A stretch of 12,311 nt of DNA from an uncultured candidate division Zixibacteria bacterium (GCA_913009765.1 CAJVYT010000086.1:1-12311), one strand, 5' to 3'; counted from the first letter of the stretch, positions 1 to 8,112 are shown. The notes: generated by a model not told the origin, from the letters alone. Program-made: numbers and translations.

Positions 1-3
1 ATT

Positions 4-33
4 AAAAAAAGTCAGGTTTCGGGGAGACCTGAC
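4..33 (-). terminator. Intrinsic terminator, minus strand
   Basis: Nine-base arms at 11-19 and 25-33 (GTCAGGTTT / AGACCTGAC, one G-U pair) close a 5-base loop. Read on the minus strand, the hairpin is followed directly by seven T residues (complement of 4-10), the classical Rho-independent layout. It lies about 140 bases past the stop of the minus-strand symporter gene and probably ends that transcript, though an intervening repeat cluster could also be part of the 3' UTR. Confidence 0.7.
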
Positions 34-34
34 C

Positions 35-71
35 TTGTACCCTAAGGCAGGGCAATGCCCTGTCAGTACAA
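35..71. repeat. Nested palindrome (two-tier hairpin)
   Basis: An outer stem TTGTAC (35-40) / GTACAA (66-71) encloses an inner 8-bp stem GGCAGGGC (46-53) / GCCCTGTC (57-64) with a 3-base loop and one G-U pair. There is no coding potential and no T-run, so it does not look like a terminator. It is GC-richer than its surroundings, as is common for dispersed palindromic repeats. I do not recognise the family. Confidence 0.5.
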
Positions 72-77
72 ATTGAG

Positions 78-127
78 AGGTTCGGGCATGCCTGTTCCTA
101 AAAGAAAGGTTGAGGCAGGCCTCAACC
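78..127. repeat. Two adjacent short palindromes
   Basis: First palindrome: AGG..CGGGC (78-87) against GCCTG..CCT (90-99), with a symmetric TT/TT internal loop. Second palindrome: GGTTGAGGC (108-116) against GCCTCAACC (119-127), a perfect 9-base match around two bases. Like the nested palindrome just to the left, both are centred on GC-rich GGC-N-GCC-like cores, so these may be members of one REP-like family. That relation is inferred from appearance only. Confidence 0.45.
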
Positions 128-142
128 CTACAATTTATATGG

Positions 143-163
143 ATTCCCAATCAAGTTGGGAAT
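143..163. repeat. Palindrome of ATTCCC..GGGAAT type
   Basis: ATTCCCAA (143-150) and TTGGGAAT (156-163) form a perfect 8-bp stem with a 5-base loop, 9 bases beyond the stop codon of the symporter gene. The layout resembles the dispersed ATTCCC-spacer-GGGAAT repeats known from several Gram-negative genomes (for example Neisseria dRS3), but with a 9-base rather than 8-base spacer. No T-run follows on either strand, so a terminator role is weak. Confidence 0.5.
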
Positions 164-171
164 GACATCCT

Positions 172-1527
172 TTAATAATCCATGAACGGCAGCCATTTGA
201 GTCCGTGTAAAAATACCGCAATCAAAATTATTGGAGCAATAAATCTCAGAATGAATATTAAACCTTTATATAAAATACCTCTTGAACCAAATTCTTCAAC
301 TTTTGCTTTATCGGGCATCACCCATGCCACAAACAAGCAGGTCAACAGTCCGCCGATTGGAAGCATATAGTTGGTTGTAACAAAATCGAAGACATCCAGC
401 CAACCTTGATCTTTTCCTCGAAACATAACAGTCCACGATGCCACCGCAGAAAGGAGACCGGTAAGATAAATCAGAAAGCCTAAGCTAAGGGTTGCTTTTT
501 TACGAGACCATTTGCGTTCATCTACAAAATACGAAACGACAACTTCTAAAAGTGAAATGGATGATGTCAAAGCGGCAAATGAAAGCAGAATAAAAAATGG
601 AACCGAAACCCATGGACCGGTTTGAGCAAACAGAACGGGAAGTGTCTGAAAAATCAGTCCGGGACCTGCTGCCGGTTCTAAGTTATAATTGAACACCATT
701 GAAAAGATAGCAACTCCTGCCATTAGAGCTATCAAAGTATCTAAAAATGAAATAGTGATAGCATCTTTCATAATATTTGTATCTTTTTTCATATAACTTC
801 CGTAAGTAAGCATCGCTCCCATACCAAGTGACAAAGTAAAAAAAGCATGTCCTAAAGCAGACAGGACACCTTCGGCAGAAAGTTTTGAAAAGTCAGGATT
901 AAATAAAAATGATAATGCTTTCATGCCTCCGTTGGTAAAGGCTAACCCATAAATCATCAGACCGAATAATATGGCAAACAGCATCGGCATGAGGATTTTC
1001 GACCATCGTTCGATACCGTTTTTCACACCGCCGATGACGATTGCAACGGTAAGTCCCATGAAAATAGTATGCCAGAGTATAGAAGATTTTGGCGAGGTCA
1101 CTAAATCTATAAATTCGTTTTGAATCATTTCTGTTGTTCCTGAAAAACCGACAATAGATTTGAAAATATAGGCAAGAGCCCATCCTGCTACAACTGAATA
1201 AAAAGAGAGAATAAGAAATCCGGAGGCAATACCCAGCCATCCTGTAAGTTGCCAGAGAGAATTTTTCTGCTGCAATGCTTTAAAAGCACCAACCGGATTT
1301 TTTTGGGTACGCCGTCCAATCATCAGTTCGCCAATCATTAATGGAAGACCTACTAAAAGAACACAAAGCAGATAGACAAGTACAAATGCTCCTCCGCCAT
1401 ATACACCGGTGATATAAGGGAATTTCCAAATATTTCCAAGTCCGATAGCTGAACCTGTTGCTGCTAAGATAAAACCGAAATTCGTTCCCCAGTTTCCTCG
1501 TGATACTGATTGGTTTTCATCTGCCAT
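172..1527 (-). CDS. Sodium-dependent transporter, SNF/NSS family
   Basis: Inner-membrane symporter of the neurotransmitter:sodium symporter family (TC 2.A.22), which in bacteria imports amino acids or related small amines with Na+. The N-terminus has the family signature: a charged RGNWGTNFGF entry, the unwound TM1 segment GSAIGLGN and the following WKFPY. About 11 hydrophobic helices can be counted over 451 residues, which fits the shorter 11-TM Tyt1/MhsT type better than 12-TM LeuT. The TSS triplet in TM8 (AALTSSISLLEV) matches the Na2-site region. I chose the ATG at 1527 because GGAG sits 7 bases upstream and the protein then begins MADENQ; an upstream in-frame TTG (1569) has no such site. 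The substrate cannot be read from sequence. It stands alone, last in the minus-strand series, with a terminator at 4-33. Confidence 0.93.
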   Translation of the reverse strand: MADENQSVSRGNWGTNFGFILAATGSAIGLGNIWKFPYITGVYGGGAFVLVYLLCVLLVGLPLMIGELMIGRRTQKNPVGAFKALQQKNSLWQLTGWLGIASGFLILSFYSVVAGWALAYIFKSIVGFSGTTEMIQNEFIDLVTSPKSSILWHTIFMGLTVAIVIGGVKNGIERWSKILMPMLFAILFGLMIYGLAFTNGGMKALSFLFNPDFSKLSAEGVLSALGHAFFTLSLGMGAMLTYGSYMKKDTNIMKDAITISFLDTLIALMAGVAIFSMVFNYNLEPAAGPGLIFQTLPVLFAQTGPWVSVPFFILLSFAALTSSISLLEVVVSYFVDERKWSRKKATLSLGFLIYLTGLLSAVASWTVMFRGKDQGWLDVFDFVTTNYMLPIGGLLTCLFVAWVMPDKAKVEEFGSRGILYKGLIFILRFIAPIILIAVFLHGLKWLPFMDY

Positions 1528-1688
1528 GCTGATTCTCCAAATATTTTTATTCAATATATTCTTTAGCAATAATACTGTGTTATGATATTAAAAAGAAAGA
1601 GCTATGAGGTTTAATGTCAACAAATAAATATAGTATAGTAGATTTGGTTTTAAGGCAGGTGTAAATTGGTTGTTATTTATAAACTAAA

Positions 1689-1729
1689 TATCGGCTCACA
1701 AATCCGTTTTACGGTTTCAGTAGCCGATA
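1689..1729. repeat. Two-tier stem-loop in intergenic region
   Basis: Outer arms TATCGGCT (1689-1696) and AGCCGATA (1722-1729) pair perfectly over 8 bp. Inside, CCGT (1704-1707) pairs with ACGG (1711-1714), extended by AAA/TTT with one bulged T. It lies in the 264-base gap between the propeller and symporter genes. The rest of that gap is AT-rich. A TTGACA hexamer is present on the minus strand (1620-1615) ahead of the symporter, but I see no well-spaced -10 to go with it. Confidence 0.45.
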
Positions 1730-1748
1730 AGACAGCTTCGATTTCTTA

Positions 1749-1781
1749 CTTGTAACAATATCCATAGGATATTGTTACAAG
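1749..1781. repeat. Perfect 15-bp inverted repeat
   Basis: Arms at 1749-1763 and 1767-1781 (CTTGTAACAATATCC and its exact complement) are separated by only ATA. The palindrome begins 11 bases past the stop codon of the minus-strand propeller gene. No T-run follows on either strand, so it is not a canonical intrinsic terminator. It may act as a 3'-end stabilising hairpin, a factor-dependent terminator, or a remnant of a palindromic repeat. Confidence 0.6.
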
Positions 1782-1791
1782 ATATGAAAAA

Positions 1792-2802
1792 TTATTTTGA
1801 CCATGCTGGTGCTTTGTCCGGACCGGGACCTGTCAGGCGGAGTTTACCTTTTCCTGTTATATCGACAATCCATATAGAACCGTCAGTAGTAGAAAATGTA
1901 ATCCATTTTCCATCAGGAGAAAATGAAGGTGAGAAGGTGTTCATATATGTTCCGACTGGGGCAGTTGAGACAATAAAACTTTTCGAGAGGTCAGGAGTTG
2001 CAATATATAATCCGCCTTTTTTTAAGTCATTGCTAATATAGGCAATCCATTGTCCGTCCGGTGACCAAGTCGGAGCAACCATACCCTTATGAGTTTCAGC
2101 AACTTCTAATAGTGAATCCATCTCAGGCATATATTGACCGGCAGGTAAAACGACCATACCTACTTGTCGACTTTTATTAAGATAGACAGCGGCAATATCC
2201 CCTTTTGCATTTCGAGTGGGGGCAATTAAATAATTAAAGTTTAAATTTTGCCAGTCTTTTCGTAGAAGCACAACTGTACTTCCGTCAGGTTCCATCGTAC
2301 AAAGTTGATAGTTGGGAGCATCAGCATTTATCTTGTTTGCATTCATGTCTTTCCAAAAGAGAATTCGTTTGCCATCTTTTTGCCATTCGGGTCCTCGGTT
2401 ACCAAGATCGTTGGTAATTCGATACCAGTAGTTGCGGTTGTTGGCATATGCTGAGTCAACGAAGCAGAGAAAAATATCATAGAGTTTATGTTTTCCTCCA
2501 AGATTATCAGGGCTTTGATAACTGACAAGTCCGGATCTTGTAAATACAATAGTTTTATTATCAGGTGACCAGCTGAGTCTTCCATCAGCATTACCGGAGG
2601 CACAGACTTTATCTTGATTTTGACCGTTTACATCCATTTGCCAAATATCACCATTTCGGATAAATGCAATTTTGCCGGTTGGCGGATTGATTGTTCCTGC
2701 CTGTTCTGCTGAAAGTGCTTCTTGGGCATTGCTTGTACCTGAGAATAAGAGACAGATACTAAACAGAATAAATATGCTGTAACTTGATATAAATTTTTTC
2801 AA
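1792..2802 (-). CDS. TolB-like PD40 beta-propeller, periplasmic
   Basis: Secreted 336-residue protein. Residues 1-26 form a signal peptide (MKK, a hydrophobic core, then SNA before QEA). The rest is a WD40-like (PD40) propeller with repeats near 76-88 (LSWSPDNKTIVFTR), 138-149, 244-256 (PTWSPDGQWIAYIS) and 292-303 (PSFSPDGKWITFST). It ends APAWSK, close to how TolB ends (PAWSPYL), so the last repeat is a normal closing strand rather than a truncation. It is shorter than TolB (about 430) because it lacks an obvious N-terminal TolB domain, so a true Tol-Pal role is not shown. The start is TTG at 2802: GGAG lies 7 bases upstream and the signal peptide begins there; no suitable ATG exists. Its own promoter is likely at 2863-2836. 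The neighbouring upstream gene encodes a beta-barrel protein, so an envelope role is likely; the exact function is unknown. Confidence 0.85.
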   Translation of the reverse strand: MKKFISSYSIFILFSICLLFSGTSNAQEALSAEQAGTINPPTGKIAFIRNGDIWQMDVNGQNQDKVCASGNADGRLSWSPDNKTIVFTRSGLVSYQSPDNLGGKHKLYDIFLCFVDSAYANNRNYWYRITNDLGNRGPEWQKDGKRILFWKDMNANKINADAPNYQLCTMEPDGSTVVLLRKDWQNLNFNYLIAPTRNAKGDIAAVYLNKSRQVGMVVLPAGQYMPEMDSLLEVAETHKGMVAPTWSPDGQWIAYISNDLKKGGLYIATPDLSKSFIVSTAPVGTYMNTFSPSFSPDGKWITFSTTDGSIWIVDITGKGKLRLTGPGPDKAPAWSK

Positions 2803-2835
2803 TTTTTTTCTCCGATGTTAGTTAACATTCGACTT

Positions 2836-2863
2836 AAAATAAAGATAATTTTGCCTGCGTCAA
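2836..2863 (-). promoter_or_regulatory. Probable sigma-70-type promoter for propeller gene
   Basis: On the minus strand, TTGACG (2863-2858), a 16-base spacer and TATTTT (2841-2836) lie 34 bases before the TTG start. A small inverted repeat ATGTTA/TAACAT (2815-2828) falls near the expected transcription start and could be an operator or 5' hairpin. Assigned by hexamer match only. Confidence 0.45.
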
Positions 2864-2879
2864 CCATTTATTCAATTGA

Positions 2880-3722
2880 TTACCAATTAAAGAAATGCTT
2901 CAATTCAATTTTTCCACGGATACCGGATAAATTTAAATCAACGCGACCTTCCGATGTTCCGTTATAAGAAGCAACAACTTCATTGTCTTGAGAGTTATAC
3001 CAAGCAACTTGGTTAAAGTTCAAGTATAAATAGCTCATATCAAGCCCTAAATCAAGTCCTAAAAAGTTAGTTGGGTAGTCAGCTCCAAGATGTATTTCAA
3101 AAGATGGGGCATTATCCTGAAATGTTGTATTTGTGCCGGTAGGGGCAGATGTTGCCAAATTTAGATTGCTATAATCTGACCATAAATCCCATTTAACTTG
3201 GTAGTATCCGACAGAAATCCCTGTACGAATAGCAAGAGAAGTGAGTTTTTTTTCTAAAGTAGGGGCATTATAAATATAATACTGAAGACCGGTTTGGAAG
3301 CCATAGAGAGATATTTGACTTGAGGGGTTTTCTATCAATGTACCGGTAGGGTTATATAAATAAGAACCTGATAATTCTTCACCAAGTTTCATTGTATATT
3401 CACCGCCGATTGACCATGCATATTTCTCTTTGAAAATTACGCCCATTTCCAAACCAAAAGATTTTGCATCACCTAACCAAGAAAAATCAGCGGTGGAGAA
3501 GTTATTCGATTCAAAATTAGCAAATTTATTATAATCATTATCACGATTAATTCTGTTTACAGAAAAATACCCAGAAATCCATGTTAGTTTTTGGGCATGT
3601 TTAGATTCAAGTCTTTGTAGGAACTTGTTCGTCAATTCTTTTTCTGTATCATTAGCAGATACAATTGCTGAACAGATAAAAATAACAGCAATAACCAATA
3701 AAATAATTGTCTTAAAACGCAT
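2880..3722 (-). CDS. Predicted outer-membrane beta-barrel protein
   Basis: This 280-residue protein has a clear signal peptide (residues 1-23, MRFKTIILLVIAVIFICSA..VSA) and no later hydrophobic helix. The mature part is rich in alternating aromatic and polar stretches typical of amphipathic beta strands (for example LYGFQTGLQYYIY, GISVGYYQVKWDLW, LDMSYLYLNF). It ends KIELKHFFNW, with a terminal aromatic residue as in BAM-assembled barrels. I do not recognise a named family, and the ligand or partner is unknown. GGAG lies 5 bases before the ATG. A TATACTATAAAA-like AT-rich stretch about 25-35 bases upstream of the ATG may be its -10, but the -35 is poor. The gene is isolated from nifJ by the terminator at 3812-3840 and followed after 77 bases by the propeller gene, which has its own likely promoter. 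Confidence 0.75.
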   Translation of the reverse strand: MRFKTIILLVIAVIFICSAIVSANDTEKELTNKFLQRLESKHAQKLTWISGYFSVNRINRDNDYNKFANFESNNFSTADFSWLGDAKSFGLEMGVIFKEKYAWSIGGEYTMKLGEELSGSYLYNPTGTLIENPSSQISLYGFQTGLQYYIYNAPTLEKKLTSLAIRTGISVGYYQVKWDLWSDYSNLNLATSAPTGTNTTFQDNAPSFEIHLGADYPTNFLGLDLGLDMSYLYLNFNQVAWYNSQDNEVVASYNGTSEGRVDLNLSGIRGKIELKHFFNW

Positions 3723-3811
3723 AATTTCTCCATCTCATTTTGGGATTTAGACTTTTATAGTATATATCGGCTCAAGAGACATTTTCTGAATAAAAGTTTG
3801 CAAAAACAGTC

Positions 3812-3840
3812 AAAAAAAAAGGCGAGTAAAAACTCGCCTT
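3812..3840 (-). terminator. Strong intrinsic terminator of nifJ
   Basis: AAGGCGAGT (3819-3827) pairs perfectly with ACTCGCCTT (3832-3840) around an AAAA loop. Read on the minus strand, the hairpin runs into nine T residues (complement of 3812-3820). It begins 26 bases past the nifJ stop and cleanly separates nifJ from the beta-barrel gene. Confidence 0.92.
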
Positions 3841-3865
3841 ATCTATTGTATCATAACTGTTTAGG

Positions 3866-6800
3866 TTAGTATTCCATTTTAGCCAACTGAGAGTAAAGAT
3901 TCCATCGGCGGTCACAGTCAATTTGTGCCAGTTTAATAAGAGCTTTTGCTTTTTCAGGATTTTGTCCGATTAAGGAACGATACCTGTTTTCAGCATAAGC
4001 ATATTCTTCAAACGGAATAGAAGGTGCTTTGGAATCCAATTGGAGAGGGTTTTTCCCCTGTTCAATTAAATCAGGATTGTAACGGTAAAGCAGCCAATGA
4101 CCGGATTTTACCGCTTTATCTTCTTGAGTATTACCTAAAGACATATCAATACCATGAGCAATACAGTGAGAATAACAGATTATAAGAGACGGACCGTTAA
4201 ACCGTTCTGCCTCAACCATAGCTTTTACCGTTTGGTTATTACTGGCACCAATAGCAACCTGGGCTACATATACAGAGCCATAAGACATCATCATATGCCC
4301 GAGATCTTTTTTGCCTCCGGGCTTTCCTCCGGCAGCAAATTTTGCTACTGCACCTCGAGATGTTGCTTTTGACATTTGTCCGCCTGTATTTGAATAGACT
4401 TCGGTGTCTAAGACAAGCAGGTTTATATTACGACCACTTGCGAGGACATGGTCCAGTCCGCCGAAACCAATATCATACGCCCATCCGTCACCGCCAATTG
4501 ACCAGACAGATTTTTTAACTAAGTAATCAGCAACATTTATAAGAGCAGTTACTTTGTCAGATGGTCTGAGAGTTTTTAATTTATCAACCAATGCATATTT
4601 GCGTTCGCGTTGTTCCTCAACATTTTCCTGCGAACTCTGATCAGCATTTGCAAAGGCATCATACATTTCGGGAGCTAATTCCTTGACCAAAATTAAGGCA
4701 TAATCTTGTAGTTTGTCAGCAGTCAAACGCATTCCCATACCAAATTCGGCATTATCTTCAAAGAGAGAGTTTGACCATGCAGGTCCGTGACCGTTCGCAG
4801 TCTGACAGTATGGTGTTGTAGGCAAGTTACCGCCATAGATAGAACTACAACCGGTAGCATTGGCACATAATGCTCTGTCTCCAAAAAGTTGTGTCATCAG
4901 TTTTATGTATGGTGTTTCACCACAACCGGCACATGCACCTGAAAATTCAAACAGTGGTTTTACAAACTGTGAACCTTTTGTAGTTTCAATGTTAAATTTA
5001 GATGTGTCCGGTTCCGGTATTTCATTGATAAAATAATCCCAGTTTTTCTTACCCTTTTCACGGATTGGAGCCTGAGGATGCATGTTGATAGCACGCTCAT
5101 CTGTTTTATTTCCGTCATCATCTTTGCCTACAACAGGGCAGGCATTGACGCAAATTATACAGCCGGTACAATCTTCAGGGGCAACTTGTAAAGTGTAGAA
5201 CATTCCTGCAAATTGTTTAGTTTTTGCATCAGCATATAAGAAATCTTTTGGAGCATTTTCAATAAACTGTTTGTCGAATACTTTTGGTCTGATAGCAGCA
5301 TGAGGACAAACTATTGAACAAATATTACATTGAATGCATGTATCTTTATTCCATACCGGAATCTCTGTCGCTATATTTCGTTTCTCATATTGTGTTGTTC
5401 CGGTCATATAAGTACCGTCTATCGGAAATGCCGAGACAGGGAGATTATCACCGCGACCTGCTATAATTTCAGAAGTAACATTTTGTACAAATTCAGGAGC
5501 GTATTCAGGAACAATCGGAGGACGATGAGTATCTGAGGTTGTTTCTTTTGGATAAGTAACTTCTTCAATATGATTAACGGCGGCATCAACAGCGGCAAAG
5601 TTCATGTTTACAACTTTTTCACCTTTGGTACCATATGTTTTGATAATCATATCTTTAATAGCTTTAATTGCTTTTTCTTTCGGCAGGATACCTGAAATTA
5701 AGAAAAATGCAGTTTGCATTATCATATTAATTCGAGTCCCAAGCCCTAATTCTTTGCCAAGTTTGAGAGCATCTATCACATAGAATTTTGCATTTGCATT
5801 TATAAGCTGTTCTTGAACTTCTTTTGGAAGCGTATCCCAAACTTTATCAGCAGAATACGGAGAGTTGAGTAAAAATGTTCCGCCATCTATTAATTTATCT
5901 GCCATATCATATTTTTCCAAGAAAGAATAATTATGACATGCAACAAATTGAGCTTTAGTTATCAGATAAGGTTTTTGGATAAGATCTTTCCCAAAACGGA
6001 CATGAGAAACTGTTACAGCTCCTGCTTTTTTAGAGTCATAGACAAAATATCCCTGAGCGAAATTCTCAGTGTTTTCGCCAATAATTTTAATAGAGTTTTT
6101 GTTTGCTCCAACGGTACCGTCAGAACCTAAGCCATAAAACATGCCGCGGAAGCTTTCACCTTCTAAATCAAACGAGTAGTCAGACTCTATAGAAGTATGA
6201 TTTACATCATCATTAATGCCGACAGTAAAGTGAGATTTAGGAGTGTCTTTTTTTAAGTTATCAAAGATACCTTTTGCCATCGGCGGATTAAATTCTTTAG
6301 AGCCGAGACCATATCTTCCACCAACCACAAGCGGATGAGATTTAAACGGAGCGGTACCGTTGTCGAGTGCTTCGTTTAAAGAGGCTTGCACATCAGTATA
6401 TAAAGGTTCACCAACAGAACCGGGTTCTTTTGTTCTGTCTAAAACAGCGATTCTTTTTACTGTTGCCGGAAGTGCTTGTGCAAGAGCTTTGGTAGAAAAC
6501 GGACGGAATAAACGGACTTTAATCATTCCAACTTTTTCACCGTCAGCAACTAACTTATTAACAGTTTCATGTACGACTTCGATGCCGGTCCCCATAATAA
6601 TAGCTACATGTTCTGCTTCAGGGTGTCCAAAGTAATCAAATAATTTATATTTTCTTCCAACTATATCAGCAAAAGCATCCATCTGTTTTTGAACAATATT
6701 CGGGGCAGCATCATAAAATGCATTTACTGTTTCGCGAGATTGGAAAAAGACATCAGGGTTTTGTGATGTACCTTTGATAGTTGGATTATCAGGGGAGAGA

Positions 6801-7474
6801 GCACGTTTTCTTAGATTTGCGACTAAATCTTCATCAATCATTTTACGCATATCGTCATACGTAATTTCTTCAACTTTTTGAACTTCGTGTGATGTTCTGA
6901 AGCCATCAAAGAAATGTACAAACGGTATACGGCTTTCAAGCGATGCCGCTTGAGAAATCAAAGCCATGTCCATTACTTCTTGTACCGAACCGGAGGCAAG
7001 TAGTCCAAAACCTGTTGAACGGGTTGCCATAACATCGGAATGATCACCGAAGATTGATAGGGCATGTGTTGCCACCGAACGGGCTGATACATGGAAAACG
7101 GTCGGATTCAATTCACCGGCAATTTTAAACATATTTGGAATCATTAACAATAAGCCTTGTGAGGCAGTAAAAGTAGTTGTTAATGCTCCGGCAGTTAATG
7201 CACCGTGTACTGCACCGGAGGCACCACCTTCTGATTGTAGTTCGACAACATCAGGGATTGCTCCCCAAATATTTTTTTGACCTTTTGCTGATTTTTCGTC
7301 AGCAATTTCACCCATATTTGATGATGGGGTGATAGGATAAATTGCGATTACTTCATTGGTCGCATGGGCTACATGAGCGGCGGCTGAATTTCCGTCTATT
7401 GTAACCATTCGCCGTTTGCCTTTGGCAGCGGCAGAATTATTAGTTTCTTTATCTTGAACAGCATCTTTTAACAT
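3866..7474 (-). CDS. nifJ: Pyruvate:ferredoxin (flavodoxin) oxidoreductase
   Basis: Cytoplasmic, homodimeric-type, single-chain enzyme that converts pyruvate and CoA to acetyl-CoA and CO2 and passes electrons to ferredoxin or flavodoxin. At 1202 residues it is full length (family about 1170-1230). Domain I carries YPITPSSNMGE (46-56) and the ELQSEGGASG segment with the TPP-activating glutamate. The ferredoxin-like domain has two 4Fe-4S sets: C713/716/719/723 (CIQCNICSIVCP) and C769/772/775/779 (CTGCIICVNACP). The proximal cluster is C848, C851, C876 and C1104 (SHCIAHG), matching the Desulfovibrio africanus spacing. The C-terminal TPP domain has GDGWAYDIG (995-1003) and NTGGQ (1029-1033). No key residue is missing. 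AGGAG lies 8 bases before the ATG. It follows dcd by 44 bases, probably on the same transcript, and ends at a strong terminator. The Fe-S regulator two genes upstream is a candidate controller. Confidence 0.97.
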   Translation of the reverse strand: MLKDAVQDKETNNSAAAKGKRRMVTIDGNSAAAHVAHATNEVIAIYPITPSSNMGEIADEKSAKGQKNIWGAIPDVVELQSEGGASGAVHGALTAGALTTTFTASQGLLLMIPNMFKIAGELNPTVFHVSARSVATHALSIFGDHSDVMATRSTGFGLLASGSVQEVMDMALISQAASLESRIPFVHFFDGFRTSHEVQKVEEITYDDMRKMIDEDLVANLRKRALSPDNPTIKGTSQNPDVFFQSRETVNAFYDAAPNIVQKQMDAFADIVGRKYKLFDYFGHPEAEHVAIIMGTGIEVVHETVNKLVADGEKVGMIKVRLFRPFSTKALAQALPATVKRIAVLDRTKEPGSVGEPLYTDVQASLNEALDNGTAPFKSHPLVVGGRYGLGSKEFNPPMAKGIFDNLKKDTPKSHFTVGINDDVNHTSIESDYSFDLEGESFRGMFYGLGSDGTVGANKNSIKIIGENTENFAQGYFVYDSKKAGAVTVSHVRFGKDLIQKPYLITKAQFVACHNYSFLEKYDMADKLIDGGTFLLNSPYSADKVWDTLPKEVQEQLINANAKFYVIDALKLGKELGLGTRINMIMQTAFFLISGILPKEKAIKAIKDMIIKTYGTKGEKVVNMNFAAVDAAVNHIEEVTYPKETTSDTHRPPIVPEYAPEFVQNVTSEIIAGRGDNLPVSAFPIDGTYMTGTTQYEKRNIATEIPVWNKDTCIQCNICSIVCPHAAIRPKVFDKQFIENAPKDFLYADAKTKQFAGMFYTLQVAPEDCTGCIICVNACPVVGKDDDGNKTDERAINMHPQAPIREKGKKNWDYFINEIPEPDTSKFNIETTKGSQFVKPLFEFSGACAGCGETPYIKLMTQLFGDRALCANATGCSSIYGGNLPTTPYCQTANGHGPAWSNSLFEDNAEFGMGMRLTADKLQDYALILVKELAPEMYDAFANADQSSQENVEEQRERKYALVDKLKTLRPSDKVTALINVADYLVKKSVWSIGGDGWAYDIGFGGLDHVLASGRNINLLVLDTEVYSNTGGQMSKATSRGAVAKFAAGGKPGGKKDLGHMMMSYGSVYVAQVAIGASNNQTVKAMVEAERFNGPSLIICYSHCIAHGIDMSLGNTQEDKAVKSGHWLLYRYNPDLIEQGKNPLQLDSKAPSIPFEEYAYAENRYRSLIGQNPEKAKALIKLAQIDCDRRWNLYSQLAKMEY

Positions 7475-7518
7475 TAGTATTGCTCCTGTATTTCAAAAAA
7501 TAAATTTACCGTTTACTT

Positions 7519-8088
7519 TTACTTATCGGCAGATTTATCTGATTTAGATAATGTAATTTCCTTTTGTGACTGATATTTTCCTTTTTTATCTTTATACGAT
7601 GTAAGGCATTCTTCGTCTGCTTTTAAAAAAATTAATTGGGCAATTCCTTCATTTGCATATACCCGTACCGGAACCGGGGTTGTATTGGAAAGAGAAATAG
7701 TGGCAAATCCTTCCCATTCCGGTTCAAAGGGTGTGACATTTACGATGACACCATTTCGGGCGTATGTTGATTTGCCGGGGCAGATAGTTAAAATATTTCG
7801 CGGAATCTTAAAATATTCTTTTGTTCGTGCTAAGATATAAGAGTTTGGCGGAATTAATACAGAACTCCCTTTAAAATCTTTAAAATAAGATGAAGAGTCT
7901 TTTTTAGGGTCTAATTCTGCAACAGATGATGGGTCAAATATTTTAAACTCATCGGATAAACTTATATCATATCCGTACGAAGAAACACCAAAGCTGATTC
8001 CTTCCCGTACCTGATTTTCGGAAAACGGTTTAATCATATCTTCTGATTTGGACATTTTAATAATCCAATTGTCTGACATTACGGGCAT
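7519..8088 (-). CDS. dcd: dCTP deaminase homologue, catalytic Glu replaced
   Basis: A 189-residue trimeric-fold protein of the dCTP deaminase/dUTPase superfamily; the normal reaction is dCTP to dUTP plus ammonia, feeding dTMP synthesis. Family landmarks are clear: MSDNWIIKM start, [13 protein letters not shown] (36-48), [11 protein letters not shown] (79-89), GKSTYAR (105-111) and NTTPVP (135-140). S107 and R111 match E. coli Ser111 and Arg115. However, where the family reads LEF/LEI/LELSN with the catalytic Glu (E. coli Glu138), this protein reads ISLSN, so the residue is Ser132 (codon TCT at 7695-7693). Deaminase activity is therefore doubtful; it may be a divergent, regulatory or dUTP-binding form. 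AAGGAG is 10 bases before the ATG at 8088, so I kept that start, although homologues begin at the fourth codon. It sits between the Rrf2 gene and nifJ. The lysine-rich tail (161-189) is low complexity. Confidence 0.9.
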   Translation of the reverse strand: MPVMSDNWIIKMSKSEDMIKPFSENQVREGISFGVSSYGYDISLSDEFKIFDPSSVAELDPKKDSSSYFKDFKGSSVLIPPNSYILARTKEYFKIPRNILTICPGKSTYARNGVIVNVTPFEPEWEGFATISLSNTTPVPVRVYANEGIAQLIFLKADEECLTSYKDKKGKYQSQKEITLSKSDKSADK

Positions 8089-8112
8089 TTACTAATTTCT
8101 CCTTAGTTGACT

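Noticed and set aside
1528..1569. N-terminal extension of the symporter from a TTG at 1569
   Set aside because: The ATG at 1527 has GGAG at the right distance, and homologues begin near this point. The extra 14 residues have no supporting ribosome site.
1772..2041. Plus-strand open frame of 89 codons
   Set aside because: It lies opposite the well-supported propeller gene and has no ribosome binding site or recognisable domain; it is a shadow frame. The same applies to the other short frames opposite nifJ and the symporter.
1688..3774. The 11-mer ATATCGGCTCA at 1688-1698 and 3764-3774 as a shared regulatory site
   Set aside because: Many repeated 11-mers are expected by chance in 12 kb, and the first copy is part of a hairpin arm while the second is not.
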